Below, piece after piece: positions 62,152 through 64,000 of a stretch of DNA of 64,000 nucleotides. The position numbers and the translations under genes were made by a program. The stretch's first letter is position 1, and every line of letters starts with the position of its first letter. The notes below the pieces were generated by a model, which worked only from the letters and a program-made list of their open reading frames with translations, did no database searches and had not been told where the DNA came from. Source of the DNA: Pisolithus tinctorius (Eukaryota > Basidiomycota > Agaricomycetes > Boletales > Pisolithaceae); NCBI GenBank assembly GCA_024663395.1, contig JANFAH010000114.1, positions 41,975 through 105,974 on the forward strand, in the 5' to 3' direction.

Positions 62152-64000
62152 TGTCACACACCAAAGGTGTTGTGGACATGGTTACAGCTGACTCTGCCTA
62201 ACTCATTGATGAGTTGCACACAATGCCCATGCATGCAGATGAAGACTAAAGGCCTCATGTGTAGAAAGAATGTCAGACGTTAACAGTCATCCTTCACACA
62301 AGAACGAGTTGTCAGTGCTAAAGAGAAAAGAGGAAGCAAGTTAAGCATGCATTAAAGGTTTTTAGCACCTGTGTATGGCATTCTGGTTTTCGTCATATCT
62401 CCACCATTTCCAAAGATATCGACTCAGTTCTCACACTCACTTAAAGTGCTCAGCCCCACGATTCTTCCTTCCAAATTTGGAGAGGATCCTCGCACCCTAC
62501 ACATTTCTACAGCACTCCATCCATCAGATGCTCATTTTGCTAAGTCCATCAATCATGGCTGCCTCTTCGTCAATCATCTCAGTTGTCTCATTTGCTAGAG
62601 ACAGTGGCTACATATATCTGCCAGGTGTTCCCACCAGCTTCCATCCTGAAGCCCCCTGGTTCATCCCGTTGTTGTCAGCCCCATCCCATCCCATGCAGCT
62701 TGGTCAGCATGTTCTCCTTGTCAGTATGACTTCCAGAAGGATGTTCTTTGGTTGCCTCAGGTCTGTCACTCAGTTAGAAAGGTCTTATGTGGTCATTTCG
62801 GTCTCCCCTCTTGATGAAGCATATGGATCATTCCTCCCTGCTCCCTGCACTGTCTTTATTCCAGTCTTGTCCATCATTCTCCCCACATTGCAACAGCTGC
62901 AGTATGGTCTACTGTTCTCCAGCCTCCCTGATCGCATCCATGATGAGTATGACGTGCATCTTGCCTTCTTACTGCAAGATCCAGCAGAAGATGTCCCCCC
63001 TTCTCCTCCTCCTCCTTCAGAGCCCTGTTCATGAAGTTTTTGTTAACTTCACTGAGAGGATGAAAAGGTGGGAGATGTGATTGCATATGCTCCCATTGCC
63101 CCACAGACCCCCAATGCCCTAGCCCCTTTGATGCCTGACTCATGCCCTTCAATTCTGGAATTAATACTTCCCTATTTGGAAACACTGTCCATCTGTCATG
63201 CCATCTTTGGATCTAGAGATGTCTCTGCTGAGATCTGACTTGCATCGCCACCCCCTAATGTGATATCAGTGCACTTACTCAGTTTCTGATTCTATTTGAC
63301 TCATTCTGTGATATTTTGACTATCCTTGACTCATTCATTGCCAATACTTACCAATCTTCTTTGCTTGCTTACTTTTCATTTCTTGCTTACTCATCATGAT
63401 TACTCAGTCCTTACTCATTACTTACCAAGCATTTGTGCCCTGTTTGTCACAAGCTGTGCTCCCCCCACAGTATATAAACCCCCATGTACTTAGCTACCTA
63501 CAAGTGAATCAGAAGTTACTCAGAAGTCAGCTCAGCTCAGCATATCTCGTCATTGACAGTTGAGGCTCATTTGGAAGAGTCTATCTGTCTTCATTTGAAT
63601 CATTGGTAGTTGAGGCTCCATCAAGGGTCTATCTACCTCTATTCATCATCAGCAGTATCATCAGTGCTTAGTCAGCAAGTTTGCTTAGTCACCCATCTGC
63701 TCCTGCATAACTTGTCAATGACTTGCACCAGGAGCATATTCTATCAAAGTCTGTTACTCCCAAGTCCTTTCAGCTGAACACCCCTGCTCTGTTCAGCATC
63801 CCCTTCTCAATCAGCATTCATTCATCCTCTCCTGCATAACTTGTTGACGACTTGCACCAGGAGCACCTCCACTTGAAGTCTCCCCCACTTTAGGTTTCTC
63901 TGCCCTCCAGGTTCCACAGAGGTAAACCACCACTCGCTCATATTTGTCTTTGGTGTTGGTTTTGGTTGGTTTTCACCACCTTTCCACACTTTGACTCACA
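62152..64000 (+). repeat. Older LTR of the gypsy-2 family (1849 bp)
   Basis: Runs from TGTCACACACC at 62152 to TCACA at exactly 64000, the window end. It aligns with the gypsy-2 LTR over its whole length, with TATA at 63471-63478. The differences are mostly CG to TG or CA (for example ACTCGTTGACGAG against ACTCATTGATGAG). Whether it is a solo LTR or the 5' LTR of a full element cannot be seen. Both leader hairpins keep their stems (GACAG/CTGTC, GGTAG/CTACC). Confidence 0.92.
62555..63034 (+). CDS. LTR-encoded ORF, diverged copy
   Basis: 159 codons, the same length as in gypsy-2, starting MAASSSIISVVSFARDSG and ending PSPPPPSEPCS. There are about two dozen amino-acid changes against the gypsy-2 copy, many explained by CpG transitions, yet no stop and no indel. 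Function unknown, and no expression evidence. Confidence 0.4.
   Translation: MAASSSIISVVSFARDSGYIYLPGVPTSFHPEAPWFIPLLSAPSHPMQLGQHVLLVSMTSRRMFFGCLRSVTQLERSYVVISVSPLDEAYGSFLPAPCTVFIPVLSIILPTLQQLQYGLLFSSLPDRIHDEYDVHLAFLLQDPAEDVPPSPPPPSEPCS

Overview
The window is fungal nuclear DNA, most likely from a mushroom-forming basidiomycete (Agaricomycetes). The genes have many short introns with GT/AG borders. The transposon set (Plavaka-type KDZ elements, a Tad1-like LINE with RNase H, several Ty3/gypsy lineages) and a ubiquitin-like-domain gene family seen in this class point the same way. I do not attempt a species call.

Left third (1-25.8 kb): a nest of transposable elements. The oldest layer is a Plavaka-like DNA transposon on the minus strand (16696-17328 plus 23967-25218). 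A 6.6-kb Tad1-like LINE (17341-23953, minus) sits inside it, flanked by a 12-13 bp target-site duplication. A Ty3/gypsy element (gypsy-1, minus strand, running off the left edge) adjoins it. The LTR of gypsy-1 is in turn split by a young, nearly intact 11.5-kb Ty3/gypsy element (gypsy-2, 5089-16573, plus). Gypsy-2 has two 1850-bp LTRs that differ at only about seven sites, all of them CpG. Its LTR carries a 159-codon open reading frame in U3, a TATA box, and a leader packed with hairpins. A palindromic motif of about 24 bp recurs in the LTRs and in the coding region in different reading frames. Gypsy-1 shows a textbook -1 frameshift signal between gag and pol.

A minisatellite (25836-28558) of about 39 units of 70 bp separates the transposon nest from the gene island.

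Gene island (28.8-57.7 kb). In order: a ULD-type ubiquitin-like protein (-); RNA14/CstF-77 (-); an endo-beta-N-acetylglucosaminidase GH85 (+) divergent from RNA14; an anoctamin/Ist2-like membrane protein (-); an Hrp1-like two-RRM protein (-); the PdxT/SNO glutaminase of vitamin B6 synthesis (+); a conserved multi-pass membrane protein (+); TIM17 (+); a broken copy of an MFS transporter (-); a cytochrome P450 (-); a seven-TM-like protein (-); a second broken MFS copy (+); and an apparently intact MFS copy (+). RNA14 and Hrp1 both act in mRNA 3'-end formation. PdxT and TIM17 are housekeeping genes. The 46-57.6 kb part is a duplicated, more accessory neighbourhood.

Right end (57.7-64 kb): CpG-poor transposon remnants. 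They comprise a Tc1/mariner-like fragment, a gypsy fragment and possible solo LTR, and a second LINE ORF1 piece. That LINE piece is interrupted by a Ty1/copia element, whose protease motif is interrupted by another 1849-bp LTR of the gypsy-2 family.

A theme across the older elements is loss of CpG and in-frame TGA where the family has arginine. This fits cytosine methylation and deamination at CpG as the force that inactivates elements here. Introns and start codons were read by eye and are approximate unless a precise position is given.
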